A stretch of DNA of 64,000 nucleotides. Source: Neckera pumila (Eukaryota > Streptophyta > Bryopsida > Hypnales > Neckeraceae). The stretch spans positions 2,978,501 to 3,042,500 of the forward strand of contig OZ018409.1 of assembly GCA_963969595.1 (NCBI GenBank), read 5' to 3'. The notes below the pieces were generated by a model, which did no database searches, had not been told where the DNA came from, and saw only the letters and a list, made by a program, of their open reading frames with translations. Positions 1 to 11,100 of this stretch are shown in pieces. The position numbers were made by a program, and so were the translations under genes. The stretch's first letter is position 1. Each line of letters starts with the position of its first letter.

Positions 1-278
1 AAAAAATTTCCTATGTGGCACTGCCCACCCATGTGGCGCTTACGTGGAGCTGAGTTGTCGCCAAATGGCTCACTTTAGAGACCTTCAAAGAGCATGTCGT
101 AAGTGATGTCTAAAAAAAACAAGGCCAAATTGGGCATGTTTTTGGAGATTTAGGACATTTTTTGCCTGTCAATTATGACGCAATTTTAGGTGACATCTAT
201 GTTGACAACGTCCATGTAAAAATGAACACCATGTCACGTTTTTTCAGACGTTAAAAAAAACTTTGTTTTCTTATAATG
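1..278 (-). mobile_element. End of a CACTA-type DNA transposon running off the left edge
   Basis: This stretch is an inverted, diverged copy of 5398-5680. Shared blocks include the poly-T/GACGTC subterminal stretch, the GTGGCACTGCCC block and the ATGTGGCGCTTAC block. Read on the minus strand its terminus at about 278 is CATTATAAGAAAAC, one base from the CACTATAAGAAAAC type of CACTA terminus. The other end lies outside the window. No transposase reading frame is seen in this part. Confidence 0.6.
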
Positions 279-670
279 GTAGTTGGAACATTGTTGTCGT
301 GACCGGGAGCGGCTTCTTGAGCGGGAGGGACTTTGTGAGCCGGAGCATCAATGTCTGGATTACAGTTTCTAAATGACATTCTCCCTATTATGAATCGGTC
401 AGGTTGGGGGTTGACTTTGAAAGTTACTTTACAATCCTTTTTAGCTCCTAGTATCACCCATTGATTGTCCTCATTGTCTCTGATTTTTAACTCCACCAAA
501 CTCTTGGTCACCGACTCGGCATTATCTACCACGCGCTCCTCAATTTGCTTTCGAGCCGACTCAATATTATCCGCCACTATTTGCTTCTCAAGTTGCTTTC
601 GAGTCGACTCGGTAATACCCGAAGCCAATACACGGAGGAGCAGGGGCAGCAACGAAAGAAGCAAGGGCAC
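251..670 (-). CDS. Hypothetical 139-residue ORF, tail overlapping a CACTA end
   Basis: I do not recognise this product. The frame opens with a hydrophobic leucine-rich stretch (residues about 1-17). Three imperfect repeats of about 15-18 residues follow (ESTRKQLEKQIV, ESARKQIEERVV, ESVTKSLVELK), charged and heptad-like as in a coiled coil. A short globular-looking tail contains WVILGAKKDCKVTF. The last roughly ten codons lie inside the CACTA end at 1-278, so the native C-terminus was probably replaced by transposon sequence. No introns or promoter can be assigned. It may be a truncated gene, a transposon passenger ORF or chance. Confidence 0.25.
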   Translation of the reverse strand: MPLLLSLLPLLLRVLASGITESTRKQLEKQIVADNIESARKQIEERVVDNAESVTKSLVELKIRDNEDNQWVILGAKKDCKVTFKVNPQPDRFIIGRMSFRNCNPDIDAPAHKVPPAQEAAPGHDNNVPTTIIRKQSFF

Positions 671-794
671 CTTTTGCTGAACTGCGACTATAATAGGGCT
701 CGCAAGATGAAGAGCTCAAATTGTCTGCTTTCAAGTTTATTTTCTATTTTTGTGTTATTTTGCTCTTTCAAGTGGCTAGGCGCAAGATGAGGTT

Positions 795-1010
795 TGGCTA
801 AACTAAAGTAAGCTCTGACTAAGCTAAGTTTTGGCTAAGATAAGCTAAGTTCTGGCTAAGCTAAGCTAAGCCCTAGCTAAGATAAACTTTGGCTAAGATA
901 AGCTACTTTCTGGCTAAGCTAAGCTAAGCCCTAGCTAAGCTAAGCTTTGGCTAAGATAAGCTACGTTCTGGCTAAGCTAAGCTAAGCTCTAGCTAAGTTG
1001 TGGCCAAGAT
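795..1010. repeat. GCTAA-based tandem array with about 60-bp higher-order unit
   Basis: GCTAA/GATAA pentamers are strung together almost without interruption. A higher-order unit of about 60 bp (GGCTAAGATAAGCTA, then TTCTGGCTAAGCTAAGCTAA, then CCCTAGCTAA) repeats at least three times. It does not code for protein in any consistent frame. Confidence 0.8.
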
Positions 1011-1017
1011 TGACAAA

Positions 1018-1542
1018 TCAATTGTTCAGGGCAAAATCACGTCCAAAATCTAGATGTTTAGACATCCAGATGTCCGAATATAGTGGACGTCCAGTGGACG
1101 GCGGACGGCGCAACTGCGCAATTGGCAAATAGGCATCAAGCGGTCGATTGACAGCAAAGAGCGGGCAGACAAGGTTGGAGGTGGATGGCAACTTGCTGGT
1201 CAATGCTAGTGAACTTCAAAAAATGAGTTTTAGGCTTGTAGAGTTGTGGTTTTGGGACCTCTTAAATCGGAACTGTCATTGAAAAGGGTAGAAATGGCAC
1301 ACACAACCTCAGCATTCTCTTCATTTTCAAAAATAACAAAACTTGGACGACTAGAAAGCCAAAATTGTTGCATTATACAATTACATTTTGATATATCGTG
1401 CTTCATTCAAAAAAGAATGCACACAATCTAATTTTATTAGATTTGTCTTTGGAACTAGAAACCAAGAAACCCTAATGTTGTTTTCAACATCAGTAAGCAA
1501 ACTTGTACTACAGTGAAGGATTCAAACATTTAATTGTTACAT
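1018..1542. other. Unassigned sequence between the GCTAA array and a TIR element
   Basis: The first 180 bases are locally GC-richer (TGGACGTCCAGTGGACGGCGG). Short 60-residue frames exist on both strands, but no recognisable domain, intron pattern or repeat family was found. Confidence 0.4.
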
Positions 1543-1831
1543 TAGGAAAATTTTCAACCCTCTAGAAAGTCGCTAAGGAATTGATTTACGGGACCCCTTT
1601 GGTGCAATTTTAGAATAAATAAAAATTTATTTTTTATTAAAAAATATTAAAAAAATAAAAAAGATATTTAAAAAGTATTAAAAAAGTATAAATCTGATGT
1701 GGCACTACTAGTGCCACATCAGCACCCCATTTTTAAATATTAAAAAATAATTTTTTATTTTGTTTTTTTTCCATAATTGCACCGGGTGGGTGCCAAACTC
1801 GTGGCCTTCTGGAGGGCTGAAATTTTTCCTA
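1543..1831. mobile_element. Small TIR element (MITE), 289 bp
   Basis: The ends are inverted copies: TAGGAAAATTTTCAACCCTC on the left and, inverted, TAGGAAAAATTTCAGCCCTC on the right. The flanks carry TTGTTACAT at 1534-1542 and ATGTTACAT at 1832-1840, a 9-bp duplication with one mismatch. That size suits Mutator-like elements, and eight of the nine bases are exact. The core is AT-rich around a GTGCCACTAG/CTAGTGGCAC-like palindrome near 1697-1725. A diverged relative lies at 21178-21452. Confidence 0.65.
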
Positions 1832-2194
1832 ATGTTACATACTCTATGTATCATGAGCACCTGAATACCTAATTCTGCAATCCTCGTAGGGAAGTATATA
1901 GACCTTTGGATATCACGTGCGGCTAGGTTTTTTTTTAGGAGGGTATTTAGATATCCCGTGCTAATTAAATGGTTCCTATTATTATCTAATTTTAGAATTC
2001 ATGGTATTTAAGGCCCCTACTATTACTTAGAATTTGCAAAGAGGAAAGATTTTCAATACCCTTACTTCATTATAAAAAAAAGGTAAAGTGGAAAAAGAAA
2101 ATACCAAGATTAAAGACAAAAACAAATGGCACGGAAAAAATTGAAAGGCACATTGAAAGGAGAAATATAGAAAGGAGACACAAATGAAAAATTG

Positions 2195-3560
2195 GCTTCA
2201 GCCCCCCTTGCTTAGAACATTTTAAGATAACAAGGTTTATGCAAAGCTCAAAAAAAATGGAAAGGAAAAAAAAATGGAAACTATATTAAGCCTCCAAAAA
2301 TGGAAAGCCTAAAAGAATGGGATGAAAAAAAGATTGTAAACTACCATAAGTCCAAAAAAATGGGAAGGGAAAAATAAAATAAAATATCTTAAGCCAAAAA
2401 AAATGAGGAGGAAAAAAGGTAGAAAATACCTTCAACCAAAAAAATGGAGTAGAAGAAAGAAAAGAAAATATTTTAATCCCTAAAGGACCAAGGCCTTTTT
2501 TCTACCAAAAAACTCTTAAAATTGCCATTTCTATAGCAAAGAGTAAGAAAATTTGAAAAATAATTTTTGGCACATCCAACCGGAGGATCTTACACCTAAT
2601 TAATATTAGAACGTGTAAAAACAATTTCAAAAGTTTTGACCACATAGATTACAAGATCTGCGTTTAAAGTGAAAAAAATCATTTTTTCACTACATTGCAG
2701 GATAAGATTATAATTATTTGACTTTGAACCTTCTTAACTTTAATTTTTTGCACTACAAAGTTTTGAGCTTTAAATCTTTATGGCGGAGAATTGAGTTGAG
2801 AGTCTATATAAAAATAAAAGAAATTCAAAATACTTACTTTTCATACTTCAAAAACTATCAAGTAGAAATAGCAAAAGAAGTAGATACAAGATAGAAAGAA
2901 AATCTAAATTATTATTATTTCTAAGATGGAATTTAAATGCACTAATTCCAAATGGTGAGATTGTTTTAGCAAGCAAATTAAATCATGTGCAATGCTTTTT
3001 CTGCAAAATTAAAAAAATTGCATTTAGAAATGAATTTTATAAGTTATTTTTTCAAGAAGATGCTCTGACTGCTCAAAAAACAAGATTGTCTATAACTTTA
3101 ATATAACAAACCCAAAAGGAATGAATCAAAGCTTTCCAGATAGACAAAAACATAGTCTATGAGAAAAAAAAATTTAAAAAAAATTTAAATTTTTGAAATT
3201 TTTTTGGTTGCCACTTCTCTCTCTCCTTCTAAGATCCAAGCTGTTTAGGACATAATTTTTGATCCCAGACACCGATTGAAAAAAACATTATATTTTCATG
3301 AAGCTAATCAATTTTTCTATCTTTAAAAAGAAATTCAAAAATTCGGGACAAAATTCGGGACAAAATTTCAGCCCGTAGATACCTGTCCAAAATTCCCATT
3401 TGTCCCTCAAAGGGACAATGGTCCTTTAGGAGTTAAGCAAAGAAAAATGGGAAAGGAAAAACAAAAAGAAAATACCTTAAGCCAAAAAAAATGGATAGGG
3501 AAAAAATCCTTAGACTACCGTTAGCCTCAATAAAACAAGAAGACAAAACAATCGTGAACT
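2195..3560. repeat. Purine-rich tandem array split by a TTAA-type element
   Basis: Loose units of about 50-60 bp have the consensus ATACCTTAAGCCAAAAAAATGG followed by AGGGAAAAA. They occur at 2195-2472 and resume at 3437-3560. The TTAA-type element at 2473-3436 separates the two halves and sits at the TTAA of a unit. Confidence 0.6.
2473..3436 (-). mobile_element. TTAA-CCC terminal element, subfamily A, copy 1
   Basis: The left terminus is TTAATCCCTAAAGGACC and the right terminus, inverted, is TTAACTCCTAAAGGACC, so both ends finish in TTAA. The interior matches the other A copies (32839, 36861, 40307, 42982, 47313): a TAGGATCTTA(CA) block near the GGCC end, a TTTAAAGTGAAAAAA block, and a GGGACAA block before the other end. 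No coding capacity is visible, so it is non-autonomous. The TTAA duplication and CCC-type termini resemble piggyBac elements. That assignment is inference. Confidence 0.7.
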
Positions 3561-3863
3561 TCCTTAAGCCCAAAAATGATGGGGAAATAGAAGCCCCCCT
3601 AAATGCTTGAAACCCTAAGAAATTAGAAAGGAGCTGAAATGTTCAACTATATGCAGCATGAGATGTGCATATCAAATGATAACGTAAGCTCAAAATATTT
3701 GGAAGTACATAACAAATTACAATAGTGAACTAAAAAAAACTTCAACAGGGAAAAATCCTAAGCCACCTCCACATCGTCGTCTGCAACATCAGAAACCCTA
3801 AACCGTTATGTTCACCTGCAATTCTGCAAAGTCGCCATAGCAATACAACATCCTAAGACACAT

Positions 3864-4141
3864 CATTAGGAGAGATTTGGAGTCTCTAGAGGGCTATTTC
3901 AAACCCGTTCTCCAATCTGGCCCGCCCCTGTGAACAACGGTAGGGGCTGTCAATTTTTTTTTTTTAATTAATTAATTAATTTTTTTTCAAAATATCATTT
4001 TGAGCAATTTTTTTTTTTTTTTTTTTTGAAAATGACGTGGCACTGTCTCGACCACATTAGCCAGCAGTTTTCTTGCATTCCCACAGTTTGGGAATGCAAG
4101 ATAACCCGCAGTCTTCCAATGGCCCCAAATCTCTTCTAATG
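3864..4141. mobile_element. MITE of the CATTAG...CTAATG family, copy 1
   Basis: The termini are CATTAGGAGAGATTTGG and, inverted, CATTAGAAGAGATTTGG. The interior has a CCGTTCTCCAATCTGGCCCG block, a GACGTGGCAC block and a short inverted repeat (TTGCATTCCCACAG ... TTTGGGAATGCAAG). Copies of the same design lie at 22091, 26907, 45463 and 48296. No convincing target duplication was seen, so the superfamily is open. Confidence 0.65.
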
Positions 4142-5397
4142 TCAAATCCTGACGCCCTCAAATGCTGGCAAACTTACTACATGCAGTGAATCCTAAAGCT
4201 CCCCACGCACAAAAGGTCTTCTTTCATCCATCAAAATGGACTGTAAATACCAATTCTCATCCAACTTAGTAGGTCAGTAGCCCATATATTGAACCTACTC
4301 ACATTAAAAATCTAGGATCCATATCTTGGATGGTATCTTAGATCAAATATTTTTAAATATGAGGTATTATTGACCTATGTATCTTACTTCTAAGTGAATG
4401 TACATTATTTTGTATACCGTATATTATTCCAAAGTTTTTTCTAATTTTTTGACACCATGAATTAATACCACCCTATATTGCTGCACATTGTTTGCTAAAA
4501 ATTTCTAAGTGGACCCCCGGAGCACCCTTCTCTATTTGCACCAAATTTTACTTGTTATATATTGTTTTAATTGCAATAGTTGTAAAGCAATTGTAGTTGA
4601 AGTGTAAGATTACAAGAATTGTATTTGGGTTCAAATTGAGAATGAATGTGAACTATCTTCCATCTAATACTCATCACAATTATTGATGTAAAGAACTCTA
4701 CACTTTGTGAAACCCACTATGTCGATCTACAATTGCAAGAAGCAATTAGAAATGACTAAGAAATTGATTGCAATTCTAAAATTACAATAGTCGTTTTTTA
4801 GACGTTTTGTAGTTGTATCCTAGTTGTTTTGTAATTGTTTCTTGATTTTCTTATATCTATTGTCCCATATCAATTGTCAAAAGTACTATTAGACTAGATT
4901 TATAAAACTTGTAAATTGTTGTACTCTTATGTAATTCTATTGATAGAGTTCTAAGATTTTACAGTGTGTAGATTTTTACAATGTGTAGATTTCTACAGTA
5001 CTTAGATTTCTACAATTTGTAGAAATTTGAAATATTTGAAATCCAAGAAATTTTAAACTAGTGAAATCTATTAAAACCAATATTTGAATTTTTGAAATCT
5101 AAAAGAAATGCTAGATTTCAAATTTTGAAATCTAAAAAAAAAAAAATTTCAAATTTTAAAATCTATAAATCATTGAGATTAAAATTTCAAAATCTACAAA
5201 TTCTACAAGTCACAAATGAGTTGCAAACGAGTTGCACACAAACAAATACCACATCAGCAACCATGTCAGAAAAAATCATCAATTAAAGTCCAAGTAGGCT
5301 GTTTGATTCTTGGATTTTGCAACTACAAGTTCAACACTGCAACTTGTCTACTGCACTTGTGGTTCTTTTTATCATCACCAGTTGCAAATGGATTATA
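4142..5397. other. AT-rich intergenic DNA
   Basis: No gene or complete transposon was recognised. Short runs of GAAATCTA / TTTCTACA-type words recur at about 4960-5210, giving weak low-complexity repetition. The region ends at the ATA target site of the CACTA-like element. Confidence 0.4.
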
Positions 5398-6685
5398 CAC
5401 TGTAAGAAACTGGCCTTTTTTATGATGTCTGAAAAAACGTCGTCTGATGTCCGGAAAAACATGTATGAGAATCAACGTAGGTGTCACCTAAAATTGCGTC
5501 ACGGAAAACAAGCAAAAAACGTCTACTGTTTTCAAAAAACACGCCCAATCTGGCCTTGTTTTTTTTTATATCACACATGACAAGGTCCCAAAAGTGTGCC
5601 ATTTGGCGGACAAATCAGCTCCATGTAAGCGCCACATGGGCGGGCAGTGCCACGTAGGAAAAAAATTTCATCCGGTTTGTTGCTGACGTAGACCAAGGGA
5701 AAAGTGACATGGATCCGCCAATATTTGACGTGGCATGCCTTGTTAGCATACTTTTATGTTGTTTAGAAAATTTTAATGTTTTTTTTTTAAATGTCAATTT
5801 AGACATCTACTTAGACATTTTTTGAGACATCAATTGCTGCATACTGTACCCATAAGACAAACTCATTAGATAAAATTATTTAAATAAAATAAAATAAAAT
5901 AAAATAAAATAAAATAAAATAAACAATCAAAATGACAAGAATTCAACAAGAATTAAATAAAACTTACCATCAAGAGAATTTTTGATGGCAAAATGAACGA
6001 ATTCATTCATTAAAAGTTAGTGAAAATGAAGGATTAAGAGGTCCTATTTGTTTTCATTGTCCGTCCATGGTGAGACAAAAGATATGGGAGAACTAAAATA
6101 TGGGAACTTAACCATTGTAAGTTTTGACATTGTTTTAGACGTCTAGGCATTGTTTCAGACATGTAGATGTTCTTTCAGACATCTGAAGCATGTTATTTTA
6201 GACATTTTACATTGAACACAACTCTTGCTTTACATATCCCACATGGATTGTTTCACTTCCTACCACCCCATAGTACAAAGACCATCTCTTTTCATCCATG
6301 GTGCACATCCATCCATTATCTTTTTTTTGCAAAGTATGCCATGTGGCTGCCCTTCCCCTAAATTTTTTAATATGGTCAACATTTTATCATTGCCCGTAGT
6401 AATTTTTACTAATTTATCCATAGACAAAATGGACTTATTTGCTAACTTGACAATCTATGTTTTTTTGGACGTCCCAAACAACATCAGCATAATTTCAATC
6501 ATGTCAAATACAACGTCAGCGTCAATGATAACATCAACTTAGATTTATAATAAAAAGCCAATGTTCTCTGCAACATCCACCAAAATCTACCTTGTTGGGT
6601 CAAATGTCTTTTGAAATCTTCATGTTTTATTAGACATTGTGCGTTAGAGGTAAAACATCACCCAAAACATGGTTTTCTTATAGTG
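5398..6685. mobile_element. Complete non-autonomous CACTA-like transposon, 1,288 bp
   Basis: The left end reads CACTGTAAGAAACTGG and the right end, inverted, reads CACTATAAGAAAACCATG, which is the CACTA (En/Spm) type of terminus. The flanking trinucleotides are ATA at 5395-5397 and ATA at 6686-6688, the 3-bp duplication expected for CACTA elements. Subterminal copies of GACATC / GACGTC-like words cluster inside both ends (5425-5450, 6135-6200, 6630-6660), as in CACTA subterminal repeats. No transposase frame is present, so it would need one in trans. Confidence 0.75.
5881..5922. repeat. (AAAAT)n microsatellite
   Basis: About eight AAAAT pentamers lie in a row inside the CACTA-like element. 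Confidence 0.9.
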
Positions 6686-6688
6686 ATA

Positions 6689-7545
6689 AATAATCAAAAT
6701 CCAATTGCTCTTTGCAGTTGCAAAACCCTCATTTTCTTCTAGTACTGTAATTGTCTATTTGCAAGAATAAAGAAGCTTCATTGGATGTAGGGAGCAACAC
6801 ACAACTTTTTTGAGATTGACATATGAATTATTAGCGAATTAGACGAGAAAAAAATTGCAAGAAATTATGACTCCACATATTACCTCCTCTATTTCTAAAA
6901 AATTTGCAATTTTTAATGGAAAATTGTGAGAGTACTATGGATTTATTTCTAGACATAGGAAGTATATAAGAATCAGTAAAGATTGTGCTTGGGTGTAAAG
7001 TATGTGCATCCAAAATCTCTACCCAAAATCTATAAAGTGCAAATGGTTTGCATCAAGTGGCAATTCTATATTCCTATAGCTTGTAGTTATCTCACACAAT
7101 ACATCCTACCAAGTAGGCCCTGCAGGGTGAATTAACTCCAAGGAAAAAGACATGAATTTTTAAATTTTCCACACATGATATAATTTGCAGTTTTGAATTC
7201 ATATTTGCAATCAAAGGCCCCAAATGAGCCACGAGAGGTGATGAACATAGAATTAATACGGCTAAAAATAGGGGCCTTTTTTTTACAATTACTCTAGAGA
7301 ACACAAAATTCACCTTGCAAGGCCTACTTGGTAGGACAAGTTTAGTGGCAAGATGTTAAATCCATCCTACAAAGTGATAACAACATAGTGAAAAAACATG
7401 AATTTTATCTTTGGGAGAAATGCAAATTTTTTTTTTTCCACTCATGAAATCTTTTACAAATTTGTATTTGCAATCAAGAGGCCCCTAATTATCTAGGGGG
7501 CTGATGAAAATAGGGGATTTTTTTTTACATTTACCCCGCAATTCC
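6689..7545. other. Intergenic DNA with a diverged direct duplication
   Basis: About 7120-7290 and 7330-7545 share an ordered set of motifs: a GACATGAATTTT/ACATGAATTTTAT stretch, CACACATGATAT/CACTCATGAAAT, ATATTTGCAATCAA/GTATTTGCAATCAA, and a GGGGxxTTTTTTTTAC end. A third copy, inverted, is at about 63838-63960. The rest (6689-7090) shows no gene. Confidence 0.5.
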
Positions 7546-8119
7546 TTCGTTTTCACCCTCCGTCTTCGTGGGACGGGTTTAGCGTCCTGCGTCATCTCAC
7601 CGGTTTCGTCCGAGAAAACAGAGGATGTGATGTTAGAGAGAGGGTGACATTAAAGAGGATCGGAAGCGGATGTGAATTCCCCGTCGATCCGCATTATTGA
7701 CGAACGACGTCGTTCGTTGGTTTCCTGTCTCCTCCGTCTGCGAGTTCGTCTTTCCTGTTTTCGGAGCTCTGCGGCATTTGCAGCAGTAATTTCAGCTTCC
7801 CAGTGCATCTTTGATTTGTGCCCATGATTCATTGAGGACAGAGATCATTTCTTCTTTGGATGATCGAAGGTGGCGTTGGCGTCCTTCGTGTGAGTCCTGT
7901 TTTTTTCTCATTTTTCTTTTCCACCTATTTAGGACCTTCGAGGTGCCGCGGCATCTTTCTTTGGAAGTCATATGTTTTTTCAATTTTTGTGGTCATGCAC
8001 ACAAGGGCCGAGAGTGGGTGGAGGAGATCGTGAAATCCTTCTTGATTGATGACATATTCTTTGGGTCATGGTGTTTAGGGTTGTGATTGTGCTGCTGTAA
8101 CGTATGAAGACGAGACACC
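7546..8119 (+). promoter_or_regulatory. Promoter and 5' leader region of SMG8
   Basis: GC content rises sharply here relative to the upstream DNA. A telo-box-like TTTAGGGTT lies at 8074-8082, about 40 bases before the start codon, a motif common near starts of plant housekeeping genes. The transcription start and any leader intron cannot be fixed from sequence alone. Confidence 0.4.
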
Positions 8120-11100
8120 ATGAGTGTGCGGATGCTGAGTCGTCCTTCTTCATCATCCGGCTCCGCACAGCAAATCGCGGGTGGTGGTTCTTCCGGTCCC
8201 GCTGTCCCGACCTCACCTCCTGATTATGTACCCAAGTCTCCGACATCAATTTTTGTCTCGCCTCCCTCTCGGTCGCCGGGCTCCGGCGCAGCTGCATCGC
8301 CTTCCGCGACGCGTCTTGCTCCTTCTTCTCCAGTTTCTGATGCTTTGGGGACAGATTCTATTTTACGGCAATTTCCTGCAATAGATGTGGAGTATCCAGG
8401 GGCGTCTGCACCGAAGATCGTGTTGCCGCCTCCTTACGAGGAGGAAGATTTCACGGACCCGCTGACCAAGCAGGTAGTGGTAATTGGTGTGATAAGTCGG
8501 TTGGAAGATGAGGCTTCGCAGCTCCTGGACCGCATTCTTCTATCGCAAGTTTTTTCTGGCAGTAAATGTGCAAATCCTCGGAATTTGCAAGGGGACCAGG
8601 AAACGGGGTTGATTGCAAACCCTAATTTGACAAGTGATGATGGAGTGCCAATTCTGACTCCAACAGAGAGAGTGCTTCCACTAGAGAATGGTTTTGTCAG
8701 GGGGAGAAGTCACGGTAAAGGCAGAGGAAAATATGATGAAAGTAGAGATGGAAGCCGAAGGGATCAGAATTCGGGTTCCAGAGCTGGAGATACTCGATCA
8801 CAGACTCTACAGAAAACGAAAGGATCGATCGAAAAGAAGGTCGCCGGAAATGGTCGAGAGAGGGATTGGATAGATGGAAAGATAAAAAATCACTACGACC
8901 GTGAGAAGGGCGTATTGTATGTTCAGTACGTCTGGGGTTCTTCGCCTCGTGAATGCTTGACGGGAGAGAATCGAACTGGAGAAACCCTGGCCGAGGCACT
9001 GGAGCGACATGAAGCCGACAGTCTTCGCGGTTTGCTGTTCATGTTTTCTGTAAGGTTTTCTCTCTAATCTTCTTTCTCTCTTTGATCGATCACTAGGCAC
9101 TTTTCTTCTATGATTAGGCTGTCATGCGGGAGCGAAGTTTTGTCAGAATCGGAATTTGTTGTCAAGGAGTTGTCAATCCAATTGCAGTTGATCATAAATC
9201 TCTACACATAACATCGATAAGCAACCCGCACAGGCAGTAAAACACTAAAAATTGGCATTGGAGTTAATAGGCCTGGTACACTGATTATGGCCTGGGCACC
9301 CTAAACCCTGCCTATAGAGATCAGATCGATATCTGAGCATTACAACTGAAGATAGACGTAGTAATGGATTTAGCTTTTGGATGATTGAAGTCTCTCTAGG
9401 CAATTTGGATGTCATAACGCTGGAAATTCAACACCTCAGAAGTGCGAAGCCATTCATCAAGCATTGAATATGCCATTCGAAGAAACCACCCTTTAAATAT
9501 GAAATTCAGTCGTCTATTTATTACTCGGGCTGAACTTGCTTCTTAGGGTTCGTTGCTAGGATGTAGACAAACTACCGCACAACTGATACTGTTCTCCAGT
9601 CAGTTCGAAGTCAGTCGACAGCGTTCGCAACTCTTCTTTCCTACTCTCGATCCAAATATGCTTGATAGTGTGTAGATCTGGAACTACACATGTTTGCAGC
9701 TGTCTCTGGTGTTGTTTTTTCGTTTATTTGATAGGGCAAATATCTTCTATTATTTTGTGGAATAGTCTCTCCCATGAGTTATTTTCTTATAGGGTTTCTT
9801 TTTGTAGGTGTGTCACATCCTATTGATTGTTCAAGAGGGCTCGCGCTTTGATCCACGTTATCTTCGGATGTTTCGTACTTTGCAAACTGCAAAGCACGCC
9901 CTTGCACCTTTCGTCAAAACTCAAGTGCTCCCCAATGTTCTACCTCAAACGGCTGGCAGATCTTCTCCATCCCCCCGTGCAGGGGTCGCCTCTCGGGACA
10001 TGGTCGGAAGTAGGGGGGTAGGGGTTTCTGCTGGCCGACAGAGCTCTTCAAATGGGTACACAGGTGGACCCGCTCCTGTTTTGTATCCTGGTCAGTGCAC
10101 GCCTGTCGCTCTTTTTGTGTGCTTAGAAGAATGTACAGAGTCTGCTTCTGGTTTAAACATTTTGGGATCTACTGCCGAAGATGCTGCGGAAGGTCCGGGA
10201 GTCCCCAGCAGTTTACATAGTGGGCCAGGGTCGTCTTCATCTCCTGGAAGTACTTACAGTAGACTGTCACGGTCTTCGCTTTCGAATCCGGGATCAAGCA
10301 GACCTGGAAACAAGACGGAGGGAGGTGTTCGAAAGAAGTTGCAAGCATCAACTGAAGCACAGATTAGGTTTCTTCTAAAAAAGTGTCGGACTCTAGCGAG
10401 TGTGGTAGGTGAAGGCGGGTCTTCTGGATCTGCAGCAGCCGCTCTCCGAGGCCTTACTGGCGGTGTGAATACATTTGGTGGAGCTGGAAATGGAGGTGCA
10501 CTTTTTGCACTTGATCAAAGCCGGGCTGCTGTTTTTATTGATAGAGCTTCTAATCGACAAGGAGCTGGACTTGAGGAGATTTCAGATGCGCTTGCCAATT
10601 TCCTGAGGAATATGGGAGGACCTTCTACTCAAACATTGAACCTGGCAGGTACATCTCCTGAGAGACTTTGGTCTTCACGTTCTATCTTCAACATTTTAGG
10701 ATAAAGAAAATATTGTCTGGCTTATGGCGAGGGTCCGGTCCAAGGTCGAAGAGATATCTCTGGTTGAGTTATTAACCTTGAGTCTAGATTATGAATATGG
10801 CAAGTTTTGAATTATTCTGTTTAGATCTCCATTTTAGTTATTCCAAGTCAAGTAGATAATGATCGATTCTCGCTAATACATGAGACTTGTATTTGGTAAC
10901 TTGCGTTGAAAGCTTGGATATTGTTCTCGTGTAATGCAGGACTTTCTGAGCCCGTACTGGACGACATTCAAGCGATTAAGGATTTTTTGTTGAGGCATAC
11001 AGAAATATTAAGAGGGAGGGGGGCCATTGCCAGTACAGCAACAGGTACGCCTTCAAATTCTTAGTCTTCACCTTTGGCAAAGTTACTGTTAAATGTGATG

